This document shows positions 39,712 to 50,890 of a stretch of DNA of 64,000 nucleotides, in pieces. Within the stretch, counting starts at the first letter, position 1; every line of letters starts with the position of its first letter. The notes under the pieces were generated by a model that saw nothing but the letters and a program-made list of their open reading frames with translations, made no database searches and was not told the DNA's origin. The stretch lies in NCBI GenBank assembly GCA_039619475.1, contig CM077115.1, positions 415,284,557 through 415,348,556 of the forward strand. The letters run 5' to 3'. Origin of the DNA: Icerya purchasi (lineage: Eukaryota; Arthropoda; Insecta; Hemiptera; Monophlebidae). Position numbers and translations under genes: made by a program.

Positions 39712-41578
39712 TAAATATGCTATATTTTGAAAAGCATTCGTATATCTTTTTAAATTTTGTACACACGATATCTGGTCCATTTCATTTTTAATTTTTGTGG
39801 TTTTAAGGAGGGACTGAAAATATGCCCACTACGAAATTTTGTAATTTTTTATTTTAACATAAAATTATTATTATATAATATTTTAAAACATTAAAATGAG
39901 AACAAAACATATATACGGTTAATTATCTTTCATTAATTCGAATTGAAAATGAGTAGAGGAAATTTAAAAGAGTCCTCTGAATCTAAGCCGTCCCCGACAT
40001 ATGCAATAATAACGATTATTTTAACCAAATGTTCCTATTTACATTTTACGCAGAAAAAACACCGTAATGTTCTCTGTATTTTTACTTTCGAATGAAAATA
40101 AATGTCTTTCATTGAGGGGAAAAAAAAACCAAAGCAAAAAAAGTGATGTACATTTATAATTGGGAACGTTCATTAAAAGTTTTTTTTAAATTTTACAACG
40201 ATTCTTATAACTTGAAAATTTGCCTTTTTGATTTTTAATACTTCCTCATACTACATTACAGTTAAATTTGTACTCGGTGGGTTTTTCAAATTTCTCTTTC
40301 ACTCATTTGATGCCTCGTATTCTGTTGTTTTCTTTTTTAAATATGAGTTGTTTTAAAAGTACTTTTTGTTATTCTTTTTTTTTTTTCTTTTCTTCTTAAC
40401 ATAAATGGGCGTAGTTTTGTTTTAAAAATAGCGATGAAACTACAAAGGCATTAACGCCTACTTATTTTTTAATATTCCCTTATTATGAATTCGCATTTTT
40501 GTAGGAAAAATTCTACGTAAATAAAATCGCCTGTATCTTTTACCGTTTGTCGTCCGTTTGCGTTACAACGGCGCACAGTGGCGAACGGCATAGCTACTCA
40601 TAATACATAGTGTCGTGTTGGTTTGCAGAAATGAATAGGTAACTTGAAAATGGGTAAACTTCCTGAATTGGAGAAAGTCTGAGGTAAGAAAACAAAAGTT
40701 TAATAGTTTTTGTTGGTTTTACAGAGTTATGACATGACTAAGTTATTTTAATGAACAAACACTGGTAAGAAGAAAATGTATGTTGTAGATTATCAATTTT
40801 TTATAAATACACAAAGTGCATATATAACAACATTTAATCCTACTTTTTTTCTGCTCGCATGTAATTATGCAATCGACATTATACTACGTTATCAGATAAT
40901 TACTGTGTAATTTCCTCATCTCAGTGTACAAATATAGAATGAAATAGTATTTAAAAAGTTTAATCTGCCGCACTTTATATCTTATACAAGTTTAATTATC
41001 TTGTTTCTTCTTATCGTACATTTATTTTCCATTATTTTAATTATCTTGTTTCTTCTTGTCGTACATTTATTTTCATGTTTCTTTCTTTCTTTCTTTTGCT
41101 TTAGTGCTTTTTTTTTTTTTTTTTAGTTTTTTGACAGTATATTTCGTTGGAATTTTTTGCGACAACTATGACTTTTTATTAAAATATTTTAAAAGTTAAA
41201 TTTCATTTTTGCCTAACAATAGTCTTAATATAATCGGACGACCTCATTCACTTTATCCGCGATATCGCTGATCTTTGCATACTTCAAAAATAGAAAGAAA
41301 CATTAACAATAGGTTTTTGTTATGGAAAAAAAGTATTAGCGTTAGAAAATCTTAAAACATAAAAAAAATACCGTGTGCTGGGATTAAGTACGATGACGAC
41401 TTTTTCACCGGCCCTATCGAAAACGTTAATTTTTTGCAGCTGTTTACTTAAATTCGATTAAAATTGTAACACTTCACGTAACTGTATCGGTTATACGTTT
41501 ATTTTTATTTTTGATTCATTTTAGGGGGGAGGGGGATAGAGTGAAAATTTTGATTATTTGTATTTTAAGCGTTATTTA

Positions 41579-41609
<31 letters not shown>

Positions 41610-44600
41610 GATCGTCGTAATAGGAAATATGCGCAATTACAAGAACGACTAAAAAGGATTTAATCAGAACCATCAGAAGTATATCGAAAAAATTAAATAT
41701 TAAGATGAACCAAATACATCCGGAAAATTACATGAACCGATTCTGTAACTATTTAGGTAATTATCGCGAGAAAACCCACTATTATTATCAATACTTTTAT
41801 TACCAGTTTAGCCAGGCCCGTATCTAAACCAAAATTTCGGGCGGCGGTGGGGGGGGGGCTACGAAAATATTTTTATAAATATACATACATATATATGTGT
41901 GTTATCATGAAACATATTTATGTATAAATGGTACACTAAAGCCTTAGAGTCACTTATTGTATGTGCAATATTTAAACACTACAATAAAAACAAATAAAAA
42001 ATATTCATTTCCATAGAATTCATAAAAACTTTAATTTTCCTTTCTTTTGTTAAAAATTGAAAAACAAAATAAATTTCTTCTGAATTTCGGTCCATTTAAT
42101 TCAAGCGGTTATTATTTCGCAGACATTTCGGGGGGGGGGGCGAACCCCCCATTCTGCCCTCAGTTTAACGATGCTGTCTTCAATAGTTACGTTATCAAAA
42201 TGAAGATACTCCTTTTTTCATATTTAATACGCGAAAACGATTTGCTCTACCAGACGAAAATCGGATACTGAACGTGGAAAACTTTAAACTAAAATTAAAA
42301 ATTTTCTTTTTCTTTTCTTTTTTTTTTTTTTACGGCGCGTCAAACTACATCCAGAGATAGAAAAAAAAAAGGACGGAGGAGCCAAAATTCCATTTATGAT
42401 ACCATTTTTTTTTTTTTTTTGTCAATGTCATTTATGCACTATTTCCCAAGTCAACGTATAAATAAATTAGCTCATATCCTTATTCTTTTGTTGTTTCTTT
42501 TTTTTTTAGAAAGCCGTTTTTGGCGACTTCTGATATACTTACACACATATACACGCGCGCTTGTGTATAATTGAGAATATATTTGTTAATTTTATGAAAA
42601 AAATTTTCAAAAAATTTTAATACGGTTTGTTAATGAATTTCCAAATAGTTTTTCAATTTCTCCTTTTTGGGTTGGGGACGCCGAAAAATCCCAGAGCATT
42701 CTTCCATCGTAACTATCGGTCTAGAGTGTTTTTTTATTTTTATTTTACGGGCACATCAGTATACGACATTCACCCAACACAAACTATGGAAGAAGTGACA
42801 GAACGGCTGATACTGGGAAATAGTTAAACCAAGGAGAAGAGGACGGGGAAGGCTGTAAGGCAAGGTAAAAGGAGTCAGGGCTGGAGAAAAGAACCGGATA
42901 GAGATCAGTCTAAAACTCACGGGGAGAACAAAAACAGAGAGAGAGTAAAGACTTTGGGAAGGAAATCTGCCTATGAAACGACAATTTATTGCAGCCGAGC
43001 ATGCTAATGAGTCGGCAAGATCGTTACCGGCGATATCACAGTGGCCAGGGATCTAAAGCAGGATGCCAATTTGGATAGAACGGGAAGCTAATAAATTGTA
43101 AATCAGGGAACGAATATAAAGAATATTAGGATAAGAAGAAGGTTCAGTGATCTGGAGTTTAATAGACTGATCACGATAAACTAGTTCATTAAATTGCCCC
43201 CAGCCGACCCCATCGCCCTTTTTTTTTTTTTATACTTTTATAGGGGAATGAATACGGTAAGAAATTTGATTTAATTTTTCTATAGGATTTTAAACAAATC
43301 CGAAAATGAAAAGTAATCGAAACATAAATTTATTCATGCACATAAATGTACATACATATGCGAATATACTTGCACAGACTAGCGTATATATTTTTACATT
43401 TCCATTGTGGTGAAAAAGGACGAACTGTACTAGTAACTTTTATTTTCTGTTCTTTGTACAATAAGATTTGCCAACAGAAGTTCAAAGGACAGCAATACAC
43501 GTGTCGAAAAAGGCTCTCGGTCTACAAATCATAGCGAAAAGATCCACAATGCCGGTCGTAGCTGCATCAATTTTCATCGCATCACGGGTAAATTTCCGAT
43601 ATATTTCACTTTTTTCAATTCGTACAAAAATCGTTTTAATTTTCAGTTTGGAAACAAATCTAAAATTACAAGCGGGAAGTATTTCTTTGCTTTTTTCTCC
43701 CATTCGGTTTTTAAATTTCGAGTAAAATACAACGGAGAATGGAAATGGAAATAATTAGTTCCTTCTTGAGGTCTATTCGTATCGCGCTTTTGTGATACTC
43801 GTTTGCATTACATGAGCTCGATTTTTCATTTTTGCATATTTAAAATGTTGCAGTTTAAAACTACATACATATGATTTGGTTTTACGAGTTTGCCACGATA
43901 CATCATTTTTAGTATATGACACACAGCGCATCGAATGAACGCAGAACGAGAACGAGGTAATAAAAAAAAAACGAATAAATGAGGGTCTGGAGTGAGAAAA
44001 AAATTATTCAGAGGAAATGAGATGCATCAAAGCCGTCTTGCCTTCTGTGGAAAGTGAACCATCATTGCTCATGAGCAGCGAAATGGTAAATATATAGAAT
44101 GTGTTCACAATGCAAGCTTAGCAACTCTCTTTCACTGGTGGGGGCAAGAAAATCGCCTTTCCTTGCAGATCGACTAATAAGACTCTACATTTAGTTTCTC
44201 TGCAAATTTATCTAAAAGAGTTGTTTTATACTTCTCGGGCATCACAAACTCCGTTTTTCACGTACGCGCAGTATTATCCCTATGAGCCCACGGTGGTAGA
44301 TTGGTCCATCAGGGTTTATTCGCGGTTAAGTTCTGTTTCGAGAAGTAGAAAAATTCTACGTGAATCCGCGCACAATAAATGCTTTCGATTGATACCACCA
44401 GGACAAACACTTCGGCAATCGGTTAAAAGCTATCGCAAGACCTGAAATGTGGATAGAAAAAAAAAACCTCCACAGATGCCGCTAAACGAGTTCGACCGCC
44501 CCGGAGAACGTTCAGAGTGTACGCGTGGCTTTACAAAAAAGTCCGCCAAGACCGGTTGCAAGTGCACTTTAAAAACTTGAATATTAATGAAAGAGCCGTG

Positions 44601-47048
44601 AGACGTGTTTTCCATCCGTCGTATAAAATGTGGACTGAGTTTTGTTCACGGATGAGGTGCATTCCTACTTACACGGCCATGTTAGTATCCAAAATATACG
44701 TTGTTACTGCGGTGATGTGAATGCGCAAATAATTCACGAACAACCTATTTAATTTGCAAAGGTAGCGCGCGTCTCTGAATATGAGCGTGGCGGACTTCAG
44801 TACTATCGGACTACCGTACTTTTTTGAACAGACTGTCAACGGAGAGTGATGCCGGCAGATGTTAACCGAGTAATTCTCCAACGCCGAAGAGAAAGAGGAC
44901 ATTGTTATATACACCGGGGGTTGGGTTTTTGACAAAAGATCGGGCCGCCACGTGCCATGCAGCGACAGAAACGGCGGAATTATTATTGCGACAACATTTT
45001 CAAAAGAAGAGAATCTTGATTGGCCGCCGCTCTCTCCGGAATTGTTCTGATATTTTTTCTCTTTTCTTTTCCGGAGACTTATCTAAGGTGAAAAGATTTG
45101 GCGGTTTTCTGAACCAACACTGAACACCAGTCTCACACTGACAGCCGTAATGAGATAAGTAATGACGAATTTCAAGAAATGATTCGAGAAATGCGCGAAG
45201 ATTCAAATTACAACGTAAATGTAAAAATAAGTTCGTGTCCGCTAAAAATTTGTGAAAAAATTCTCCCTTTTACAGCGATTTAAAATATGTTCGTTTTCCG
45301 TGCTGCACGCAGTATGGGTATTCTAATGAATCTGAAGAGGATAGTAAGAACCGATTCCTTAATATTCTCTTTACTTTCCCACATTTGTCTACTAAGTAAA
45401 GTAAGTCCCATATCGCAGGGTGTTGGGAATTGTAAAGTTATCACATTGTGTACTCAGCCTAATGGATCTGAAGAGAATAATCCTTTTTCACTTTCTCAGC
45501 TTTCTCTGGTATAGCTAATATTTAATTTCAGATTAGGTGTGTACTTCTGGGTGCGACTTGGATAGCGAAGCTAACCATACTAACCGCAGGATACTCAGTT
45601 TTAGACTACACCGAGACGGCGACTTGAATTGCGAAACAAGCCTCGAAATGACACCATTGATTTGGTAGCCAAACACTTTAGAACTACCAGACCACTTTCG
45701 TAAAAATATTTACCCGCATTACAAGATTGCAAACTACCGAATTGGTTTTTTTTTTTATTTAGTACTGATCGAAATATTTTCAACAACGGAGCCTTTGTAT
45801 TTTCTTTCTTTTCTTTATTATCATTATTATTAAATTATGTTATTCGCTGTGAAATAATTAAAATATTATTTAATATTTAATAAGCCTTTTTTCTAAACAA
45901 AATAATTTTTATTTAAAGTACTGTTGTTGTAAATAACAGATTTATTTAATTGTAAAAATAATTAATTAAACGAATGTAACAAAAAAGAAAAAAAAAAAAA
46001 AAGTTAATCGAGCACGAAATTTGAACGCGAGCATAAAAAACTCGATCGTATTTCAGTGGTTTTTTGAATTTCCGTGATTGTGCCCTCCTCCCCTTGTTAG
46101 TTTGAACTTAGAATCAAAATGGAGACGCGACAGCAGCTGGCAAAAAAAATCTTTCTCAATATGCAACAAAGAATCAATTTTCCCGTCTTAGGAATTAACG
46201 TTTTCTTTCACATCGCTTTAATTGTGGTCGTGTACACCTTCTTCTTCTTCTGCGAAGAAATTACCGGAAAACTTTGAAAATCGAACACGCCCGATTACTT
46301 TTATGATCAGCGATCGAAAACATATAAGATCGGATTAAAAAGAAAATTAATTTTCAGATGAGCAAACACAATGTGACGCAACAGCAGGTAGCATCAGTGG
46401 CTGGAATTGCCGAATCGACAATACGGGACACGTACAAGTCGATGATTCCGCACGTGAAAGAATTATTTCCGCAAGATTTTCTGTTTCCACCTGGCACCGA
46501 TAAACTGCTAAATGAGGTAAGTCATCTCTAGTCAACTATACGACTGCTATTTAAAAATCGGCGTCGCGACTGCGGTTCATTTAAATTCCAAACGATAAAA
46601 CTGCGCAATTGAATTTTTAAAATATCAGAATTATTTCGCAGAAAATAAATATTCTTTACAAACCCAAATTTAAACAACGGGGCTCGCGTGATAAATATAG
46701 AAATTTTTTCACAATTATAAAATCGAAAATCTTCGCTAAGGTAACTCTCTGGTGAAGTAACTTCTATTTAAACACTGCACTTGTGTTTATTTCACTAATT
46801 AATAATTATTATTATTCGACAGCAGTCGCTTAATTAGATTAATCTTTAACATATTCGTTTTTGTTTTTTTTTATTATTTTTTCGTAATCAGTACCTAAAT
46901 AAAAAAGTTATATATATTAATTTTATTCTGTATATGAAAAAAAGGAACTGAATAATATTTTCTTTTAAAATTATTTTCTTTTCTTTAGATAGTTCAAATG
47001 AAGATAGACCGCATGAATTACGCTACGAGTTTCCTCGCTGGCTTCTGA
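31118..47048 (+). CDS. Divergent TFIIB-like general transcription factor, whole gene model
   Basis: Model join: 31118-31162 (tentative), 31591-31691, 36411-36579, 38254-38469, 41624-41756, 43466-43587, 46358-46516, 46989-47048; 1005 nt, 334 codons plus TGA. All junctions keep phase. Domains: zinc ribbon C20-X2-H23-X15-C39-X2-C42 (Pol II recruitment in TFIIB), B-reader/linker 50-105, cyclin fold one about 106-215, cyclin fold two about 220-312, and a 19-residue C-terminal extension. TFIIB bridges TBP-bound promoters and RNA polymerase II in the nucleus. Core family motifs survive ([36 protein letters not shown]), but overall divergence is strong. The reader is shorter than usual, and residues equivalent to human R154 and V283 are Q153 and S282. 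This suggests a specialised paralogue, perhaps tissue-restricted, rather than the housekeeping copy (inference). It could also be a fast-evolving sole copy. The gene lies antisense inside the AGAP intron. Confidence 0.88.
31230..31269. repeat. (AAT)n/poly-A tract
   Basis: About ten AAT units followed by A residues, in the putative first intron of the TFIIB-like gene. Confidence 0.8.
31591..31691 (+). CDS. TFIIB-like gene, zinc-ribbon exon
   Basis: Encodes [17 protein letters not shown]... to CGLVVGD and two bases of the following Arg. The four metal ligands (Cys, His, Cys, Cys) of the TFIIB ribbon are all present with canonical spacing. The donor is GACAG|gtaaaa. The acceptor could be tttcag|AATGAA (used here, phase 0) or seven bases upstream at tttacag|ATTTC, which would change the phase and the first exon. 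Confidence 0.88.
32067..33325 (+). mobile_element. Non-LTR retrotransposon 3' fragment with RNase H, in TFIIB-like intron
   Basis: Starts with [20 protein letters not shown] and [20 protein letters not shown], the RT-to-RNase H connector (SKLDYG..., LRLATGAFRT) of Jockey-type ORF2. Then [30 protein letters not shown] (RNase H) and [15 protein letters not shown]. Multiple stops separate the pieces. It ends near TTTTTTAATAATAATA. It belongs to a subfamily distinct from the 6060-8125 group. Confidence 0.8.
33326..36410. other. Intron of TFIIB-like gene, nothing recognised
   Basis: AT-rich. Small frames at 33763-34312 and 35590-35775 show no family signal. Confidence 0.5.
36411..36579 (+). CDS. 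TFIIB-like gene, B-reader/linker exon
   Basis: The first G completes the split Arg; then [21 protein letters not shown] and NLSTYIEP. These align with VIDVGSEWRTF, GGPENPLL and DLSTIIG of insect TFIIB as I remember it. The stretch between RSF and GGPENTLL is about seven residues shorter than in the fly protein. Acceptor cattag|GGTG; donor GAATG|gtacta. In TFIIB this region enters the polymerase active-centre cleft and helps start-site selection. Confidence 0.86.
38254..38469 (+). CDS. TFIIB-like gene, cyclin fold one exon
   Basis: 72 codons from [15 protein letters not shown] through [13 protein letters not shown] to [17 protein letters not shown]. Strong match to the first TFIIB repeat. Acceptor gcaaacag|TGT; donor ATAAAG|gtaaac; phase 0 at both ends. 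The loop KGQSYDK replaces KGRSNDA, changing the Arg that in human TFIIB (R154) contacts DNA downstream of TATA. Confidence 0.95.
38632..39105. repeat. Possible DNA-transposon remnant with GCGGGCCGC motifs
   Basis: Within AT-rich intron, GCGGGCCGC appears near 38818 and 39029, with a CGGGCCAC-type variant near 38788. Such motifs recall the non-coding ends of insect hAT elements. No transposase or clear terminal repeats were found, so the call is weak. Confidence 0.2.
39665..39706. repeat. (TA)n microsatellite
   Basis: About 21 TA units in the third intron of the TFIIB-like gene. The rest of that intron (38470-41623) is AT-rich with T/A homopolymers and no gene seen. Confidence 0.85.
41624..41756 (+). 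CDS. TFIIB-like gene, cyclin one/two exon
   Basis: Begins [15 protein letters not shown] and ends [11 protein letters not shown] plus one base. It aligns with EICAVSRISKKEIGR and DFMSRFCSNL of TFIIB. Acceptor aatag|GAA; donor TTTAG|gtaatt. The exon is too short for the usual ORF cutoffs but fits the phases of its neighbours exactly. Confidence 0.92.
42780..43215 (-). mobile_element. Non-LTR RNase H fragment, same family, in TFIIB-like intron
   Basis: Minus-strand translation from 43215: [69 protein letters not shown]. The IPGH...GNDLAD motif holds the last RNase H Asp. A stop sits where Trp is expected, and the first half of RNase H is partly deleted. It lies within the intron between the exons ending at 41756 and starting at 43466. 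Confidence 0.7.
43466..43587 (+). CDS. TFIIB-like gene, cyclin fold two exon
   Basis: Completes a split Asp, then [16 protein letters not shown] and [13 protein letters not shown], matching LPKQVQMAATHIARKA and ISVAAAAIYMASQ of TFIIB. Acceptor aataag|AT; donor CACGG|gtaaat; ends in phase 0. Confidence 0.94.
44221..45150 (+). mobile_element. Degraded Tc1/mariner-type transposase in TFIIB-like intron
   Basis: Mixed-frame reading gives an N-terminal HTH-like stretch ([20 protein letters not shown] near 44400), then FTDEVHS at about 44644-44664 (first catalytic Asp region), NAQIIHEQP near 44730, [20 protein letters not shown] with HF after it (second Asp region, normally QQDGATCH), and [10 protein letters not shown] at about 45017 (normally DWPPRSPDL). 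Order and spacing match insect mariner/DDE_3 transposases that carry a leading HTH domain. The last Asp is replaced by Glu, and there are many stops and frameshifts, so it is a fossil. Terminal inverted repeats were not located. Confidence 0.75.
46358..46516 (+). CDS. TFIIB-like gene, DNA-binding HTH exon of cyclin two
   Basis: 53 codons: [49 protein letters not shown]. It aligns with [22 protein letters not shown] and the LFP.DFKF..PVDKLPQ tail of TFIIB. In the HTH, Ser replaces the Val (human V283) involved in upstream BRE recognition, while the Arg (human R286) is kept. Acceptor tttcag|ATG; consensus donor GAG|gtaagt. Confidence 0.94.
46989..47048 (+). CDS. TFIIB-like gene, terminal exon with C-terminal extension
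   Basis: [19 protein letters not shown] then TGA. Acceptor tctttag|ATA after a 472-bp intron. Known TFIIB proteins end near the DKLPQ motif, so these 19 residues are an added tail with a hydrophobic end. If the intron were not spliced, the protein would stop elsewhere soon after LLNE. No polyadenylation signal was identified with confidence downstream. Confidence 0.75.
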   Translation: MVQMKIDRMNYATSFLAGF

Positions 47049-50000
47049 ATTTACACGGCGACACATTTTATTGTTTTTATTATAATTATCAGTTAAACGG
47101 TATTATATTTAATTTACGTAGTTTAATATAGAACAAAATCGTAACGATATACGGTCGGCTACGTTTAGGGTAATCCGATGACGAGCATAAAAACGGAGGA
47201 AAGATCGCTGGATTATTTACGGAATATTGTACATATATAAATATGTTTTAATTTTTGGTAATTCCATTAAAAAAACCAAATTGGAAAATTTTTTTTTGAT
47301 TCCGAACATTTCTTGAAAAAGACTGTTTGAAAATGTTCATGCGAGGGGAGACTGGTATAATTAATTAAACACTATTTCTAAAAAGGGAAGCTTCGGTACA
47401 TAAATTATTGTACCACGTGTGTAATAATGAAACCGAAAGGTAAATAGATATTTACTGAAAAGCGCGGTTACGATTTAAACGGATTCCATCGAATTCGTAA
47501 CGTCGAACTACTACTGAGGGTCTTAAGCGAATTCTGCTCACTCGTCTCAGGTATTTGTTTCCGAAGATAATCTGTCGAGGTGCATCGCAGGCGCGCCGAG
47601 AGGTTAATGCAATGAAGGAGAAAGATTCCGAATACTAGAGAGAATGTCGCGCAATTATGAACTACTATTAAAATTTAACCGCGTTCAGTGCAGAGTAATT
47701 ATATTTAATTTTCCAAAAAAAAAAAAAAAAAAAACAAAAAAAAAACCGTTTTGTGGACACATTAATAATACCGCGAAAAACAACGCCGGTAAGTAACCAA
47801 CCCGATAAAAATACTCTTCAGTCTCGTTCTTTTTTGTTTGCAGTTCACAATCTGGTGATTTGAACTTAAAATAAGATGTATCTCAAGAGGTTTCGTTAGA
47901 AACAGAGTTCTCCGAATCGTAACGCATCGAGAGCTTGCACGTAAATTTTGTCACTGACGTAATAGGCGTACCATCTTCACGAATTTCCGGAAGAAGATAC
48001 GCCGATTTAACTAACAAACTAGTTCAACCGCAAAAGAACGTTATTGTCTAGAGCGATCAGAACAATTACCGCACTGGGCCCGTCTGACCAAATGTTTTGT
48101 TTTTTATTTGTAATAAAATCTCACCAATTGTCTATCGAATGCAACGTGGAAGAAGACGGGTGCTATTATTAAATGTATGTATTATTCCTCGTTGTGTTAT
48201 TCTAGACCCCGAACAACTCTACGCACACTAGTAACACACATTCTAAATATTCCGTTCCGCTATCAGCATTCAATAATAGCGCATTTTGCATTATGAATAT
48301 TGCGAATACGTAATACCTAACACTCTTCGCTAGATTAAATTTGGTACATACACAGTGTCATACCAGATATGACCGAGGAATAATAATTTCACAGCACATT
48401 TCGCCAGCTCGCAGCAACAGCTGCGCGAACTGTAAATTATTACAACTGTTTCGACGACTTCTAGACGTTATATCACAATATGTAGGACCGAAATTACCGA
48501 CTTGTACTGAAAACACGTAATCAATGTAACATTATTTCTAAAATTGTTCGCTAATTTTGTGAAAAATTCCGCGATAACCAAAAGATTATTTTTCTTATAA
48601 TCGAAAATTTAAAAATAATTTTCAGGTTCATTTTCATTCGTCTTTTTACAGCGTATTTAGAACCGGTAAGATGTCACGACGTACACAACAGCGTCTATTT
48701 ATTGTTATTTTATGAGGTACGTTAAAGTTCAGCGACTGCACTAGAAAAACGAGGAGAATTAAGACAGCTCCTCTAGTACTAGTAGGGGCCAAAAAATACG
48801 AAATGCACAAGCACGAGAAGAGACGGCCGATGATGTAGAAGGTGCGCAGCAAGTGTGCCGAATGTCAAAAAGCCGGGTGGTGATACATTAATTAGTAAAT
48901 GTTTTGAATAAGTCGTAAAAAATGCACGAAAAATATTCGCGATCTACACGCATAGTGATTAATATTTATGCCAGCTGGAATGTTAATTTTTGTTTTTAAA
49001 GTTTGATATCGCGATTAATTTAAATATATTTTTGGTCTTAATTATAAGCAAACACCTGGGCAAAAAAAAAAAAACCGAATTGCAAGCAGAGACAAAGAGC
49101 GGACAAATTTGTTGCGGCAAATTAAAACTTTAATTACAGAACGGTCTAAATTAATGGGACGATCTTCAGTAAACAAAAATTCAGCCTCGACTTAACGAGA
49201 CAACGTTGTCATTATCGTCATTAGGAAAATTATGCGTATAAAAAAACGTCGCCACGCATCGACCGCACATCTATATTATTATCATATTTTATGAATTTGT
49301 ACCCCGCCGCCTCTCGTGACAAATCTATTTCATTTTTTCTTCTTATTATTACAGTTCTAGACTTACAATGAAAGAGAACGATTCTTTCATTACCATCCGG
49401 CGAAAAATTTCATACTACACTGTTTCGAGAACTTTTAGTTATAACGCGGATGTTGTGTGATTTTTAACACTTTGAAATAGGAAAAATCTGGGGGGGGGGG
49501 ACAACATTGAATCCGTCCTAAGAAGGCGAAAGTTACTTCGAAATATTCATGGGCAACTGCAAAAAGAAAACGGAAAATTAAAGTTGGATAGAGAGATTCG
49601 TAGGTTGCGGAGATCGATGTTGAATCACAGCGCACGATTATTTTAAAATCAAAAGGAAACATGAAACAGAAATTGAAGTAGATTTGTGATAATTTTTATT
49701 CGTACGAGATATTACTCTATACCTAGTTTGTTTCTAGAGATGGCGGGTTTAAAATATCGAAAAATACGGAAGACTGAAACAGGACTAGAATATGTCTCAT
49801 TATCGTTCAAAAAAGTCTGGCCATGTTTACGTAGCCCTACGATAATCGTTGTCCTAATTTGAACTAATGCTCGTGAAAAAATCGTTAAAAACAAGTTCTT
49901 CCCTACTATTTTACCATGTTTATCAGCATCCTTTTTTTTTTTTGCTTCTATTATTTTCGCTTTATCGGTAGTTTCCTCTTTGTCTTCGGTGGCTGGATAT

Positions 50001-50089
50001 GCTGCGCCTTTGAAATTTAAATTTAATCGCAATAGCGTATCCGCCCCCAGAAAAAACTGTAGTGCACTTAAAGCTCCAATCATATTTTC
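47049..50089. other. AT-rich AGAP intron downstream of the nested gene
   Basis: Should contain the 3' UTR of the TFIIB-like gene; no convincing polyadenylation site was fixed. A 123-codon minus frame at 49712-50083 (MIGALSALQFFLGADTLLRL then Lys-rich) abuts the retroelement at 50090 and is of unknown nature. Confidence 0.4.
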
Positions 50090-50890
50090 TCGGAATTCGT
50101 GGTTATATCGGACTCCATGACCGCCCTTTAATTCATTCTCCCCTACCTGATCGTTCCTGTGATTTTATCATACTCCGCATACGCTCACTTATCCGCGTCT
50201 TCCCTTCGTTCCATTTATATATTGATATTTACTACGGGTTCCTAGTCATTCGGGCATCTCCGGTAATGAATCAGCTGATTCTTTGGTACTCGCGTTGCTG
50301 CCTCTTCACACTTTTTCTTTTAAAAAGTCCCATCGGCCAATCTACTTCTGCTGCGCAAAGGTTTTCATTTCAGACTTTGGTATCGAATGTATACACATTT
50401 TTTCTTTCTCTAACAATTGTGTTCTTTCTATCTGTCTGTTCAACCTATTGTCTTTCTGTTAACCTATGGGGTTCTCTTTGTTTCCTTCACTTCGTCGTTC
50501 TGTTGTGGTCTCCGTTATTCGTTTATGCTCTTAAGCCATACTCTATTATCTTTCTCCCGTTTTCGTTTTTCGTTGGTTGCTTCTCCATATTGTCCTCTTC
50601 ACTCAAACGAAGATGGCTGTTTGCGATGCGGACGATGTGTTTATTAAGTGTTTATTTTTTTCTGCCGAGTGATCTGCTTTCTATTCCATTTTATTCGATA
50701 CTCTCGGTCTTCCTACACCATATTGCGCCTCTTATGTCCTATCTTTTCCCTCTACACAGATTGTTCCTATTATACGTTCCTTTCTCCTAACAACATTTGA
50801 TATCCTATGAAGATATAATTGACTCCTTCCTATTCTAATTGTTTCTGGGTAAAGGTCCCTGGTTGACAGCCCCCCCCCCAAAAAAAAGCA
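50090..50890 (+). mobile_element. Non-LTR RNase H/3' fragment, same family
   Basis: Plus-strand translation gives SPLPDRSCDFIILRIRSLI, HLYIDIYYGFLVIRASPVMN (degraded LWVP.H.GI.GNE) and IAPLMSYLFPLHRLFLLY. CDFIILRIRSLI matches CDFLILRIRSLI of the 17690-18655 copy. The 3' UTR has TTGTTTCTGGGTAAAGG and GGTTGACAGCCCC, then poly-A interrupted by GC at about 50880-50900. The first half is 5'-truncated inside RNase H. Confidence 0.75.

Noticed and set aside
41818..42150. Possible second MITE starting CAGGCCCGTATCTA with poly-G tracts
   Set aside because: No matching right terminus or target duplication was found.
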